Origin: Mucilaginibacter sp.
GTDB taxonomy: Bacteria > Bacteroidota > Bacteroidia > Sphingobacteriales > Sphingobacteriaceae
DNA: 8,367 nt
Reading direction: 5' to 3'
Assembly: GCA_014376655.1 (NCBI GenBank)
Contig: JACMRC010000225.1
Coordinates: 1 to 8,367 of the forward strand
In this document: one piece after another, positions 1 to 5,351 of the stretch
Position numbering within the stretch: the first letter of the stretch is position 1
Layout of the letters: every line of letters starts with the position of its first letter
Program-made: the position numbers and the translations under genes
The notes under the pieces: model-generated
Databases searched by the model: none
The model's input: only the letters and a program-made list of their open reading frames with translations
Told to the model about the DNA's origin: nothing

Positions 1-260
1 AAATGCAGATCCAGGGCAAGGTTATTATGCAGTTTATTGTTGAGAAGGATGGCTCACTAACCAACGTTAAAGCTATAAAGGGACCGGGCGGCGGTACGTC
101 AGAAGAAGCGCTACGCGTTATGCAAAAATCGCCAAAGTGGAAACCGGGCATTAACGACGGCAAACCGGTAAGGGTACAATATGCTGCACCCATAGCGTTT
201 GTTTTTAAGGCCGAAGAAGCTAAAAACGATGACGGTCCGCTTACGCTTCATAACAATTAA
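1..260 (+). CDS. TonB-family energy transducer, C-terminal domain (5' truncated by window edge)
   Basis: Only the last ~85 codons are present; the frame is open at the left edge and the true start lies outside, so the ATG at 3 should not be taken as the start. The visible part reads as a TonB C-terminal domain: a G-K-V-x-x-Q-F-x-V strand, the charged turn EKDGSL, a GGGTSEEALRVM helix start, then SPKWKPG, DGKPVRVQY and a final AAPIAFVF strand. This order is typical of Bacteroidota TonB proteins. In the family this domain crosses the periplasm and contacts the TonB box of outer-membrane receptors, passing on proton-motive force from ExbB/ExbD. The N-terminal membrane anchor and proline-rich spacer, or an M56 peptidase domain found in some Bacteroidota fusions, would lie upstream and cannot be judged. 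The polar tail after the last strand (~14 residues) is unremarkable. Confidence 0.85.
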   Translation, partial: MQIQGKVIMQFIVEKDGSLTNVKAIKGPGGGTSEEALRVMQKSPKWKPGINDGKPVRVQYAAPIAFVFKAEEAKNDDGPLTLHNN

Positions 261-274
261 TAGCGCTTAATTCT

Positions 275-282
275 TATATTTA
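275..282 (+). promoter_or_regulatory. Possible Bacteroidota -7 box before the 128-aa membrane protein gene
   Basis: TATATTTA matches TAnnTTTG at all fixed positions but the last, and lies 21 bp before the ATG at 304. No clear -33 element is seen. Readthrough from the tonB-like gene, which ends 43 bp upstream, is an equal alternative. Confidence 0.22.
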
Positions 283-303
283 CTATAAATCAACAGCAAT
301 ATC

Positions 304-690
304 ATGAACTGGAAACTTATTATTCAACTATCATTCTTCGGGCTGATAATGGCATTTGCAACCATATCGCTTATCCCCGAAAAAATTGAACCCGCCTTTT
401 GGCTGGTGATATTTGTTTTTTGTGCGTATGTAATTGCCAAAGTAGCACCGGGCAAATATTTTTTGCATGGCTTTATGGTGAGTATATTTAACTGTATCTG
501 GATAACTGCTGCACACGGATTTTTTTATGATAGCTATACAGCGCACCATCCTGATATGGCTGCCATGTATAAGGGCATACATCCGCGTAAAATGATGCTG
601 GTTTATGGGCCGGCATTTGGCGTGATGTTTGGTGTTATATTAGGATTGTTTGCTTTTGCTGCCTCAAAAATTGTTAAAAAGAAGGTTTAG
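304..690 (+). CDS. Conserved-type four-helix membrane protein, function unknown
   Basis: This encodes a 128-aa very hydrophobic protein with four predicted membrane segments at about residues 5-24, 30-48, 55-73 and 99-121, and a basic C-terminus (KKK) that would favour a cytoplasmic end. There is no cleavable signal peptide, so it is probably an inner-membrane protein. The loop between helices 3 and 4 (residues 71-95) carries four histidines (H71, H81, H82, H93) plus Asp and Tyr residues, a pattern that could bind metal, though this is only inference. The protein resembles short uncharacterised Bacteroidota membrane proteins, but I cannot name a family. The ATG at 304 is the only reasonable start, since the hydrophobic helix begins at residue 5. 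It lies 43 bp after the tonB-like gene and 100 bp before the SPW gene, so cotranscription is possible but unproven. Confidence 0.8.
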   Translation: MNWKLIIQLSFFGLIMAFATISLIPEKIEPAFWLVIFVFCAYVIAKVAPGKYFLHGFMVSIFNCIWITAAHGFFYDSYTAHHPDMAAMYKGIHPRKMMLVYGPAFGVMFGVILGLFAFAASKIVKKKV

Positions 691-753
691 CACCGCACAA
701 TGTTATTACGCCGCAATTTTTTAAATTAACCAAAAATGTTAGGCATAAATTAT

Positions 754-761
754 TAATTTTG
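754..761 (+). promoter_or_regulatory. Bacteroidota-type -7 box for the SPW-repeat gene
   Basis: TAATTTTG is an exact match to TAnnTTTG and lies 29 bp before the ATG at 791. A transcript starting about 5-8 bp later would have an A-rich leader of roughly 20-25 nt without a Shine-Dalgarno, which suits this phylum. No good -33 TTTG is seen at 19-21 bp spacing, which lowers confidence. Confidence 0.45.
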
Positions 762-790
762 CCGTATACAAGAACAAAAAACACTATACA

Positions 791-1228
791 ATGAAGCCTT
801 TCATTTCAAGAACAGCATACGGAGTTTTAAATTATGCCATCGCAGCGTTATTATTAGCATCGCCATGGTTATTTAAGTTTAGCCATGTTACTATTGCTGC
901 AGCCTTATTTATGCCATTATTAATGGGATGGTTACAGCTTATCATGTCAATGTTTAGCGAAAGCCCAACCGGCTTTAGTTTCTTGAAGATATTTCCTATA
1001 CAAATGCAAACCTGTGTTGACGTTTTAATGGGATCATTCCTGTTAGCATTACCATGGACATACGCATTTTGCAACCAGGTATTTTGGCCGCACTTTTTAT
1101 TAGGTGCCGCGTTAATGATCAAAGGTATCTTTGTAGAGCAATCGCCTTTTTTAACTCGCCCACACCGCTCTTTGCCCGAGGCAGGCATTACATCAATTGA
1201 TGCACAAGAAGGCAGATTAAACCACTAA
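791..1228 (+). CDS. SPW-repeat membrane protein (two repeats)
   Basis: This encodes a 145-aa membrane protein with two copies of the SPW repeat, a short membrane unit named after a Ser-Pro-Trp motif. The first copy has LLASPWLFKF with SPW at residues 24-26. The second has LLALPWTYAF with LPW at 87-89, 63 residues later. Each motif ends one membrane helix and is followed by a second, giving about four helices (roughly 10-26, 34-55, 74-90, 97-115). The repeated layout suggests internal duplication. The C-terminal ~28 residues are polar and probably cytoplasmic. The family's function is not established; it is predicted to sit in the inner membrane. The ATG at 791 is preceded by a good -7 box and followed by only ten residues before the first helix. 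Transcription probably ends at the hairpin 24 bp after the stop. Confidence 0.83.
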   Translation: MKPFISRTAYGVLNYAIAALLLASPWLFKFSHVTIAAALFMPLLMGWLQLIMSMFSESPTGFSFLKIFPIQMQTCVDVLMGSFLLALPWTYAFCNQVFWPHFLLGAALMIKGIFVEQSPFLTRPHRSLPEAGITSIDAQEGRLNH

Positions 1229-1251
1229 TAGGCGTTTAAAGAACATAAAAC

Positions 1252-1287
1252 AAAAGCGGGTTCAGTTTTTAAACTGACCCGCCTTTT
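1252..1287. terminator. Strong bidirectional intrinsic terminator between convergent genes
   Basis: The arm at 1256-1268 pairs with 1271-1282, giving 12 base pairs with one bulged T. An A4 tract (1252-1255) precedes it and a T4 tract (1284-1287) follows, so it can act on both strands. It lies 24 bp after the SPW gene stop and 87 bp beyond the stop of the minus-strand barrel gene, so it fits termination of both. Confidence 0.85.
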
Positions 1288-1293
1288 GTTTAT

Positions 1294-1378
1294 AGCTGAA
1301 AGCAGAAAGTCTAAAGCTGAAAGCGAAGCAATTTAATAATATAGCTTTTTGCTTTTAGCTTTAAGCTTTCCGCTTAAA
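1294..1378. repeat. Imperfect AAGC-rich inverted repeat downstream of the barrel gene
   Basis: The left arm (about 1299-1328) is built from variants of AAAGCTGAAAGC. The right arm (about 1343-1378) holds their reverse complement with a few mismatches, and an AT-rich loop of ~14 bp lies between. The arm units also repeat directly (AGCTGAAAGC at 1294 and AAGCTGAAAGC at 1314). The right arm overlaps the last few bases of the barrel gene, including its TAA stop. It may be a dispersed intergenic element or a second terminator-like hairpin; one window cannot tell. Confidence 0.55.
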
Positions 1379-2666
1379 AAACTTCATTAAGGCCCAGGAA
1401 TATTCCTTTAGACCCATAGTTACCTACGCCATAATCAATACATAGATTTGAGCGCGAATATTTGTTAAACAATAAGCGCAGGCCAACACCGGCCCCCGGC
1501 TCAATAAACTCAGTTAAATTTATAGTACGGCTATTGCTTGCTGTCTCTGCATTGGTGAAAACCACGCCGCTGAACAACTTATTTTTTGTGATGGGGAAAC
1601 GATACTCCATTTCGCTATAAACAAACGACGTGCCTTTAAAACGGCCTATAGTGTAGCCTCTGCCTAAACGGTTAGCCGCATCGCTGCCGGTGCCGGGCAA
1701 TTCAAGGTAGGGTACAGTGCCATCAAGCAGGAAAGTGCCCCAATACCAAAATGCCAGCATGTGCTCCGGGTTTACTTTTGATAAGCTCCAGTATTTTCTT
1801 AATTCTGTTTTTAATTGTACAGCTTTATGCTCGCTGCCCAGCCAGGTTTCGTTTACCCGTAACACCACGTCGGCATACATGCCGCTTTGCGTGCGGTTTA
1901 TGTGGTCTCTTGAATTATATTCAACGTTAAACAGCAGCCCACTTGCAGAGTAGCCCGAAGTAGGATATTGGTTTAGCCTGCTGTATCTGTAGTTATGCGT
2001 ATTAACGTTGATACCGTTTGGGCCAATGCTGCTTTGGCGCTCATCATCAATATTACTGTATTTATTAAAAATGAAACCGGCACCTGCGTATATATGCTCA
2101 AAAATGCGGCGGTAAACCCGCTCAGAAAATTTAAGATAGGAGAACTTTATCGGGAAAACATCCGGGTTATTATCCAGCGGCAAATCATTTAACGCGAAGG
2201 AACCATCGCCCTGTACACGGTGGCCGGTGCCCACGCCATAATCAAGCGCTACTGTTTTACCTACCTGTATGCCGCCTTGTATGTTAAATTCATCGTCGTT
2301 AGTAAATATGTTGTTTTTAGCCTCGAACGAGGCCAGGCCGAATGTAGAGATATAAGCATTAGCATTTATTACCGAAAAGGTTGTAGTTTTTGGATTACCA
2401 AATACATAGCCGCCCGTTGAGGTTACACCTACCGAAAAACCAACACTGGGGTTATAACCCGCAGATGGTAGAGTAGAAAATGTAGAGTGAGTTTTACCGC
2501 TTAATGTGGTATCGGCTTTCTTGCCGCTAAAAAAATTGCTGATAACTTCTTTCGCGTCGGTTTGCTTGCGCAACACCTCGGGCGAATCTTGTTTGTCCTG
2601 AGCAAATACTATCCCGGTACTTAAAAGTACCATGCATGCTGTAAGAGCATGCTTCCACACGTGCAT
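1374..2666 (-). CDS. BamA/TamA (Omp85)-like outer-membrane beta-barrel protein without POTRA domains
   Basis: This encodes a 430-aa exported protein. An N-terminal signal peptide (residues 1-22, hydrophobic core then VFA before QDK) and a C-terminal phenylalanine indicate an outer-membrane beta-barrel. After a ~45-residue polar linker, alternating strands begin near residue 66 (LPSAGYNPSVGFSVG), the usual opening of this Bacteroidota barrel type. GRGYTIGRFKG at 335-345 followed by SEMEYRFPI is the best match to the Omp85 loop-6 RGF/Y region. The final segment has GAGVGLRLLF and a GIFLGLNEVF end. No POTRA domains fit into the N-terminus, so a BamA-like partner-binding role is not expected; the job and substrate are unknown. 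I chose the ATG at 2666. An in-frame TTG two codons upstream (2672) gives 432 aa, but it is a weaker codon and leaves the signal peptide unchanged. It is probably monocistronic. Confidence 0.82.
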   Translation of the reverse strand: MHVWKHALTACMVLLSTGIVFAQDKQDSPEVLRKQTDAKEVISNFFSGKKADTTLSGKTHSTFSTLPSAGYNPSVGFSVGVTSTGGYVFGNPKTTTFSVINANAYISTFGLASFEAKNNIFTNDDEFNIQGGIQVGKTVALDYGVGTGHRVQGDGSFALNDLPLDNNPDVFPIKFSYLKFSERVYRRIFEHIYAGAGFIFNKYSNIDDERQSSIGPNGINVNTHNYRYSRLNQYPTSGYSASGLLFNVEYNSRDHINRTQSGMYADVVLRVNETWLGSEHKAVQLKTELRKYWSLSKVNPEHMLAFWYWGTFLLDGTVPYLELPGTGSDAANRLGRGYTIGRFKGTSFVYSEMEYRFPITKNKLFSGVVFTNAETASNSRTINLTEFIEPGAGVGLRLLFNKYSRSNLCIDYGVGNYGSKGIFLGLNEVF

Positions 2667-2695
2667 AATCAATTTATTAATGAGGGTTAATGATA

Positions 2696-2703
2696 CGAAT
2701 ATA
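2696..2703 (-). promoter_or_regulatory. Possible -7 box for the barrel protein gene
   Basis: On the minus strand TATATTCG differs from TAnnTTTG at one fixed position and lies 29 bp before the ATG at 2666, leaving a leader of about 23 nt. The upstream DNA is AT-rich and no distinct -33 element stands out. Confidence 0.3.
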
Positions 2704-2869
2704 ATGAAAGTATATTAAAACTTTAATTTTTTGTAACAAAAAAGATACAAACACTATCTATATAATAAAAGGGTGTTTTTAAAGCTAATTATAAATAACG
2801 CAGACAAAAAATTAAACCTTAATAAAAATTAATCGTCATATTTAAACGTACATCAATAAAATCAAAGTT
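2704..2869. other. AT-rich spacer with no gene seen
   Basis: This is very AT-rich sequence with stops in all frames at short intervals. I see no credible coding region, RNA gene or repeat here. Parts of it must hold upstream promoter sequence for the minus-strand barrel gene. Confidence 0.5.
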
Positions 2870-2956
2870 ATGAAGATAGTAAGATTGTATTGGGATTGTT
2901 ATTTTGGCAAACCTGCCAGGGTATCAGAGCTGGTGTGCCGCGCAGGCATATATTAA
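2870..2956 (+). other. Possible 28-codon small ORF in a GC-richer patch
   Basis: An ATG at 2870 opens a 28-codon frame closed by TAA at 2954-2956. The peptide begins MKIVRLYWDCYFGKPARVSE and contains two cysteines and several aromatics. It has no signal peptide or membrane segment, and I recognise no family. The patch from about 2880 to 2950 is clearly richer in G+C than the DNA before it, and two short hairpins can form: 2905-2909 with 2914-2918, and 2936-2939 with 2945-2948. The pyk terminator follows 8 bp later and would also stop + strand transcription. No convincing promoter was found. It could be a small protein gene, a small RNA, a degraded gene remnant, or chance. Confidence 0.18.
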
Positions 2957-2960
2957 AAAT

Positions 2961-2995
2961 AAAAGGGCCGCCTGTTAATTAACAGGCAGCCCTTT
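2961..2995. terminator. Intrinsic terminator downstream of pyk
   Basis: Arms 2965-2976 and 2981-2992 form an 11-pair stem with one C-A mismatch (2969/2988) and an AATT loop. On the minus strand, the direction of pyk, it is followed by TTTTATTTTT, a strong U-tract, 25 bp beyond the pyk stop. On the + strand CCCTTTCTT follows, so weaker termination in that direction is possible. Confidence 0.85.
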
Positions 2996-3016
2996 CTTAG
3001 TATTTAGTAGTGATTG

Positions 3017-4453
3017 TTATTCTATCACGGTTACTTTAAGCATGTTTGTTTTACCATGGTTAACAATTGGTATAGCAGCGGTATTAATTACCACATCGCC
3101 GGCCGCTATCAAATTCTCGGCCTTAAGCATATTGTTTACGTCGGCTATAGTTTGATCTGTACTTTCAACCTTATCATAATAAAAGGTGCGTACGCCCCAT
3201 ACCAAGCTAAGCGCGTTTAACAGGTGTGGGTTAGCGGTAAATATAAAAGTACGTCCTTTTGGCCTATAGCTTGATATCTGGAAAGCTGTATAACCCGACG
3301 TGGTCATAGATACAACACCTACGGCGTTAGTACGCTCGGCCAGGTGAACTGCCGACTCGCATACCGCGTCACTTAAATAACCCGGAGAGTTTACATCAGA
3401 TACAGACCCTCTGTCTGAATTGAAAGGATAACCCAACTCTTCAACATTACGCACAATTTTAGCCATAGTTTCAATAACTATCAGCGGGAACTCGCCAACT
3501 GATGTTTCGCCGCTAAGCATTACCGCGTCGGCACCATCTAATACAGAGTTTGCAACGTCATTAACTTCGGCACGTGTTGGGCGCGGGGTAGTTATCATTG
3601 ACTCCAGCATCTGTGTAGCAACAATAACCGGTTTTGATGCCGCGCGACATTTGCGGGCAATCATTTTTTGCAACAATGGCACTTCTTCTAAAGGCATTTC
3701 AACACCTAAATCACCACGGGCAACCATTACGCCATCTGTAGCAGCTATAATAGCATCAATATTATCAATAGCCTCCGGTTTTTCTATTTTAGCAATTACT
3801 TTAGCTGCTTTACCGCTACGGGCAATAACTTGTTTTAACTCGGTTATATCATCAGCATTACGTACAAATGATAGGCCTATCCAGTCAATATCCCACTCCA
3901 GGGCGTATTGTAAGTTCTCCAGGTCCTCTTCTGTTAAGCTTGGGATAGATACTTTTGTGTTTGGTAAATTAACACCCTTACGTGAGGTTAAAATGCCTCC
4001 GTGTACTACTTCGCAAACTACAGTATCAATTTTATTGGTTTCAATAACACGCATCTGGATCTTGCCATCGTCCAACAAAATAATTTCATTGGCCTGTACA
4101 TCCTGCGGGAAAGTGTCATAAGTTATGTAGATCTGGTTATCATCGCCTATACACTCATGGGTGGTAATATTAATGTGTGTGCCATTTTTAAGATGTATAC
4201 CGCCATCTTTCACTAAACCAATACGAATCTTTGGTCCTTGCAAATCGGCAAGCATAGCAACATTTGTTTTATGCTCACTATTTATTTCCCTTATCAGGTC
4301 AACAAACTTTTTATGGTCTTCTGGCTTTCCATGCGAAAAGTTAAGGCGGCAAACATTTACGCCGGCTTTAATCATGGCTAACAATGTTTCTTTTTTGGCG
4401 CAAGCTGGCCCCATTGTGGCGACGATCTTAGTACGGTTATACGGTATATTCAT
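3017..4453 (-). CDS. pyk: Pyruvate kinase, predicted K+-independent type
   Basis: Pyruvate kinase transfers phosphate from phosphoenolpyruvate to ADP, giving pyruvate and ATP in the last step of glycolysis in the cytoplasm. The 478-aa length is usual for a bacterial enzyme without the extra C-terminal PEP-utiliser domain. Motifs in order are TKIVATMGPAC (8-18), CRLNFSHG (35-42, with R36, N38, S40, H41), ADLQGPKIR (69-77), the catalytic stretch IAKIEKPEA (220-228, catalytic K222, metal ligand E224), ARGDLG (245-250, metal ligand D248), ATQMLESM (279-286) and PTRAEVNDVANSVLDGADAV. The B domain lies at about 80-170 and the C-terminal regulatory domain from about 355. L71, Q72, K75 and I78 replace the Thr/Lys/Glu/Thr set of K+-requiring enzymes. 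The ATG at 4453 gives the normal N-terminus. The IPExxxVDY gene ends 67 bp upstream, with a hairpin in the gap. Confidence 0.98.
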   Translation of the reverse strand: MNIPYNRTKIVATMGPACAKKETLLAMIKAGVNVCRLNFSHGKPEDHKKFVDLIREINSEHKTNVAMLADLQGPKIRIGLVKDGGIHLKNGTHINITTHECIGDDNQIYITYDTFPQDVQANEIILLDDGKIQMRVIETNKIDTVVCEVVHGGILTSRKGVNLPNTKVSIPSLTEEDLENLQYALEWDIDWIGLSFVRNADDITELKQVIARSGKAAKVIAKIEKPEAIDNIDAIIAATDGVMVARGDLGVEMPLEEVPLLQKMIARKCRAASKPVIVATQMLESMITTPRPTRAEVNDVANSVLDGADAVMLSGETSVGEFPLIVIETMAKIVRNVEELGYPFNSDRGSVSDVNSPGYLSDAVCESAVHLAERTNAVGVVSMTTSGYTAFQISSYRPKGRTFIFTANPHLLNALSLVWGVRTFYYDKVESTDQTIADVNNMLKAENLIAAGDVVINTAAIPIVNHGKTNMLKVTVIE

Positions 4454-4488
4454 AGTTTATTGGGTTCAATATTTAGGTAGCGTATATT

Positions 4489-4521
4489 AAAATGCGCCGT
4501 GCTCTTTTTTAAATTCGGCGC
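4489..4521 (-). terminator. Hairpin between the IPExxxVDY gene and pyk: weak terminator or attenuator
   Basis: GCGCCG at 4494-4499 and CGGCGC at 4516-4521 form a perfect six-pair all-GC stem with a 16-nt AT-rich loop. On the minus strand the stem starts inside the TAG stop of the IPExxxVDY gene and is followed by ATTTTAAT. The long loop and short U-run make it weaker than the other terminators here. It lies ~36 nt before the pyk ATG. Confidence 0.4.
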
Positions 4522-4940
4522 TAAAATAAGAGATTTTCGCGTGATTTTATTTTTTTCGGGTCAATCTTTACTGCTGCAACAATTTCGGGGATCTTATTTA
4601 ATGCCGAAATAAGGGTGTCAAGGTCATTATCATCAATATAATTTTTAATCATTAAAAAATAATCTGCCTTTTTCATCTCGGGTATTAAGTAGCCATCGCT
4701 GCCTTTATTGCCTATAAAAAAGAAATCTGTTTCGCTGGCTTCCCAGTTATACTCATATAAAGAGAAGTATACAGGGGCTGCACCGGGGTGGATGTCAACA
4801 GCCAGGTCATCAGTTTTAACAAAATTAAAACTTAAATATTTGTTAATTAAGTAACAAATACGATAGTCTTTAAGCGAAGTTGTCACTGCGATGAGAATAA
4901 AATCAAGATCTATCTCAAACTTTAAAAATTTTCTATTCAA
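4521..4940 (-). CDS. IPExxxVDY-family protein (Bacteroidota-specific, function unknown)
   Basis: This encodes about 139 aa, soluble and without a signal peptide. Counting from the chosen start, the diagnostic motif is IPEMKKADY at about residues 86-94, an Ala variant of IPExxxVDY. It follows the phenylalanine-rich stretch DFFFIGNKGSDGYL and precedes FLMIKNYI. The N-terminal part (KFEIDLDFILIAVTTSLKDYRICYLINK) and the C-terminal DPKKIKSRENLLF also read like this family, as I remember it. The role is unknown; the family is recurrently found near acpP-fabF-rnc and pyk in Bacteroidota, as here, where it sits between pyk and the divergent acpP. No in-frame ATG exists at the N-terminus. I prefer the TTG at 4940, giving MNRKFLKFEIDLDF, over the TTG at 4973, because a probable -7 box overlaps the latter region. 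The 4973 start would give 150 aa with an extra basic, Cys-containing leader. Confidence 0.82.
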   Translation of the reverse strand: MNRKFLKFEIDLDFILIAVTTSLKDYRICYLINKYLSFNFVKTDDLAVDIHPGAAPVYFSLYEYNWEASETDFFFIGNKGSDGYLIPEMKKADYFLMIKNYIDDNDLDTLISALNKIPEIVAAVKIDPKKIKSRENLLF

Positions 4941-4962
4941 TATATGATTACATTTGCGCCGG

Positions 4963-4995
4963 TAAAAATACAAATTGAAACACTTTCATCTAAAA
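4963..4995 (-). promoter_or_regulatory. Candidate promoter for the IPExxxVDY gene
   Basis: On the minus strand TTTT (4995-4992), a 21-bp spacer and TATTTTTA (4970-4963) fit the Bacteroidota TTTG-N19-21-TAnnTTTG layout, with the last base of each element off consensus. Initiation would fall near 4957, leaving ~17 nt before the TTG at 4940 and placing the 4973 TTG outside the transcript. Confidence 0.35.
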
Positions 4996-5027
4996 TTTTG
5001 TTAGCCTCTAAACTAAAAAGTTTTAGA

Positions 5028-5058
5028 TTTGATATTTGATAGATTTTATTTTTCTTTG
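5028..5058 (+). promoter_or_regulatory. Candidate promoter of the acpP-fabF-rnc operon
   Basis: TTTG at 5028-5031, a 19-bp spacer and TTTCTTTG at 5051-5058 match the Bacteroidota consensus TTTG-N19-21-TAnnTTTG, with one fixed position off (T for A). Initiation near 5064 would leave a leader of ~28 nt before the acpP ATG, AT-rich and without a Shine-Dalgarno. Confidence 0.5.
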
Positions 5059-5091
5059 CACTGAAATTATTAATCATTAAACTATAATACT

Positions 5092-5328
5092 ATGTCTGAT
5101 ATCGCTTCAAGAGTAAAAGCTATAATCGTAGAAAAACTGGGTGTTGACGAAAGTGAAGTTACCCCTGAGGCTAGCTTCACCAATGACCTTGGTGCCGACT
5201 CTTTAGATACCGTGGAACTTATCATGGAGTTTGAAAAAGAATTTAATGTCGCTATTCCTGACGATCAGGCTGAAACAATCGGCACAGTAGGTCAAGCTGT
5301 AGCTTACCTTGAAAAAAACGTTAAATAA
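5092..5328 (+). CDS. acpP: Acyl carrier protein
   Basis: This encodes the 78-aa acidic acyl carrier protein that holds growing fatty acyl chains as thioesters during type II fatty acid synthesis in the cytoplasm. GADSLDTVELIMEFE contains the DSL motif, with S37 as the site for the 4'-phosphopantetheine arm. The recognition helix 2 (DTVELIMEFEKEF) is rich in Glu as in other ACPs that dock on KAS enzymes. The family's helix pattern is complete from IASRVKAIIVEKLG to the final helix QAVAYLEKNV, and the length is standard. The ATG at 5092 gives the usual MSDIASRVK start. fabF begins 23 bp downstream on the same strand, so ACP and its condensing enzyme are very probably cotranscribed. It is transcribed divergently from the IPExxxVDY-pyk pair. 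Confidence 0.98.
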   Translation: MSDIASRVKAIIVEKLGVDESEVTPEASFTNDLGADSLDTVELIMEFEKEFNVAIPDDQAETIGTVGQAVAYLEKNVK

Positions 5329-5351
5329 GCTCTTCTCCTTAATTTAATTAA

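Noticed and set aside
241..290. AATTAA...TTAATT palindrome after the tonB-like gene as a terminator
   Set aside because: The stem is AT-only, six pairs, without a U-tract, and is expected by chance in such AT-rich DNA.
832..1188. A 118-codon open frame on the minus strand across the SPW gene
   Set aside because: The + strand frame has a family match, helices and a promoter; the opposite frame is rich in Asn and Cys without domain structure.
1294..1378. CRISPR-like array in the AAGC repeats
   Set aside because: Units are about 11 bp, uneven and without spacers; this is an inverted low-complexity repeat.
1995..2192. Short + strand open frames within the barrel protein gene
   Set aside because: They are fully embedded in a clear signal-peptide-bearing barrel gene and show no domain or promoter.
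2667..2672. TTG at 2672 as the start of the barrel protein
   Set aside because: An in-frame ATG two codons later gives the same signal peptide, so the longer TTG start is not needed.
2880..2950. Riboswitch upstream of a gene in the GC-richer island
   Set aside because: No downstream + strand gene follows, and no known aptamer consensus was recognised; the next genes on both sides are transcribed in the opposite direction.
3651..4121. A 156-codon open frame on the + strand inside pyk
   Set aside because: It lies entirely opposite the conserved catalytic part of pyruvate kinase; its protein has no recognisable motif and reads as an antisense shadow of conserved codons.
4974..5091. A gene or RNA in the spacer between the IPExxxVDY gene and acpP
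   Set aside because: It is only ~120-150 bp of AT-rich DNA and is accounted for by two divergent promoters.
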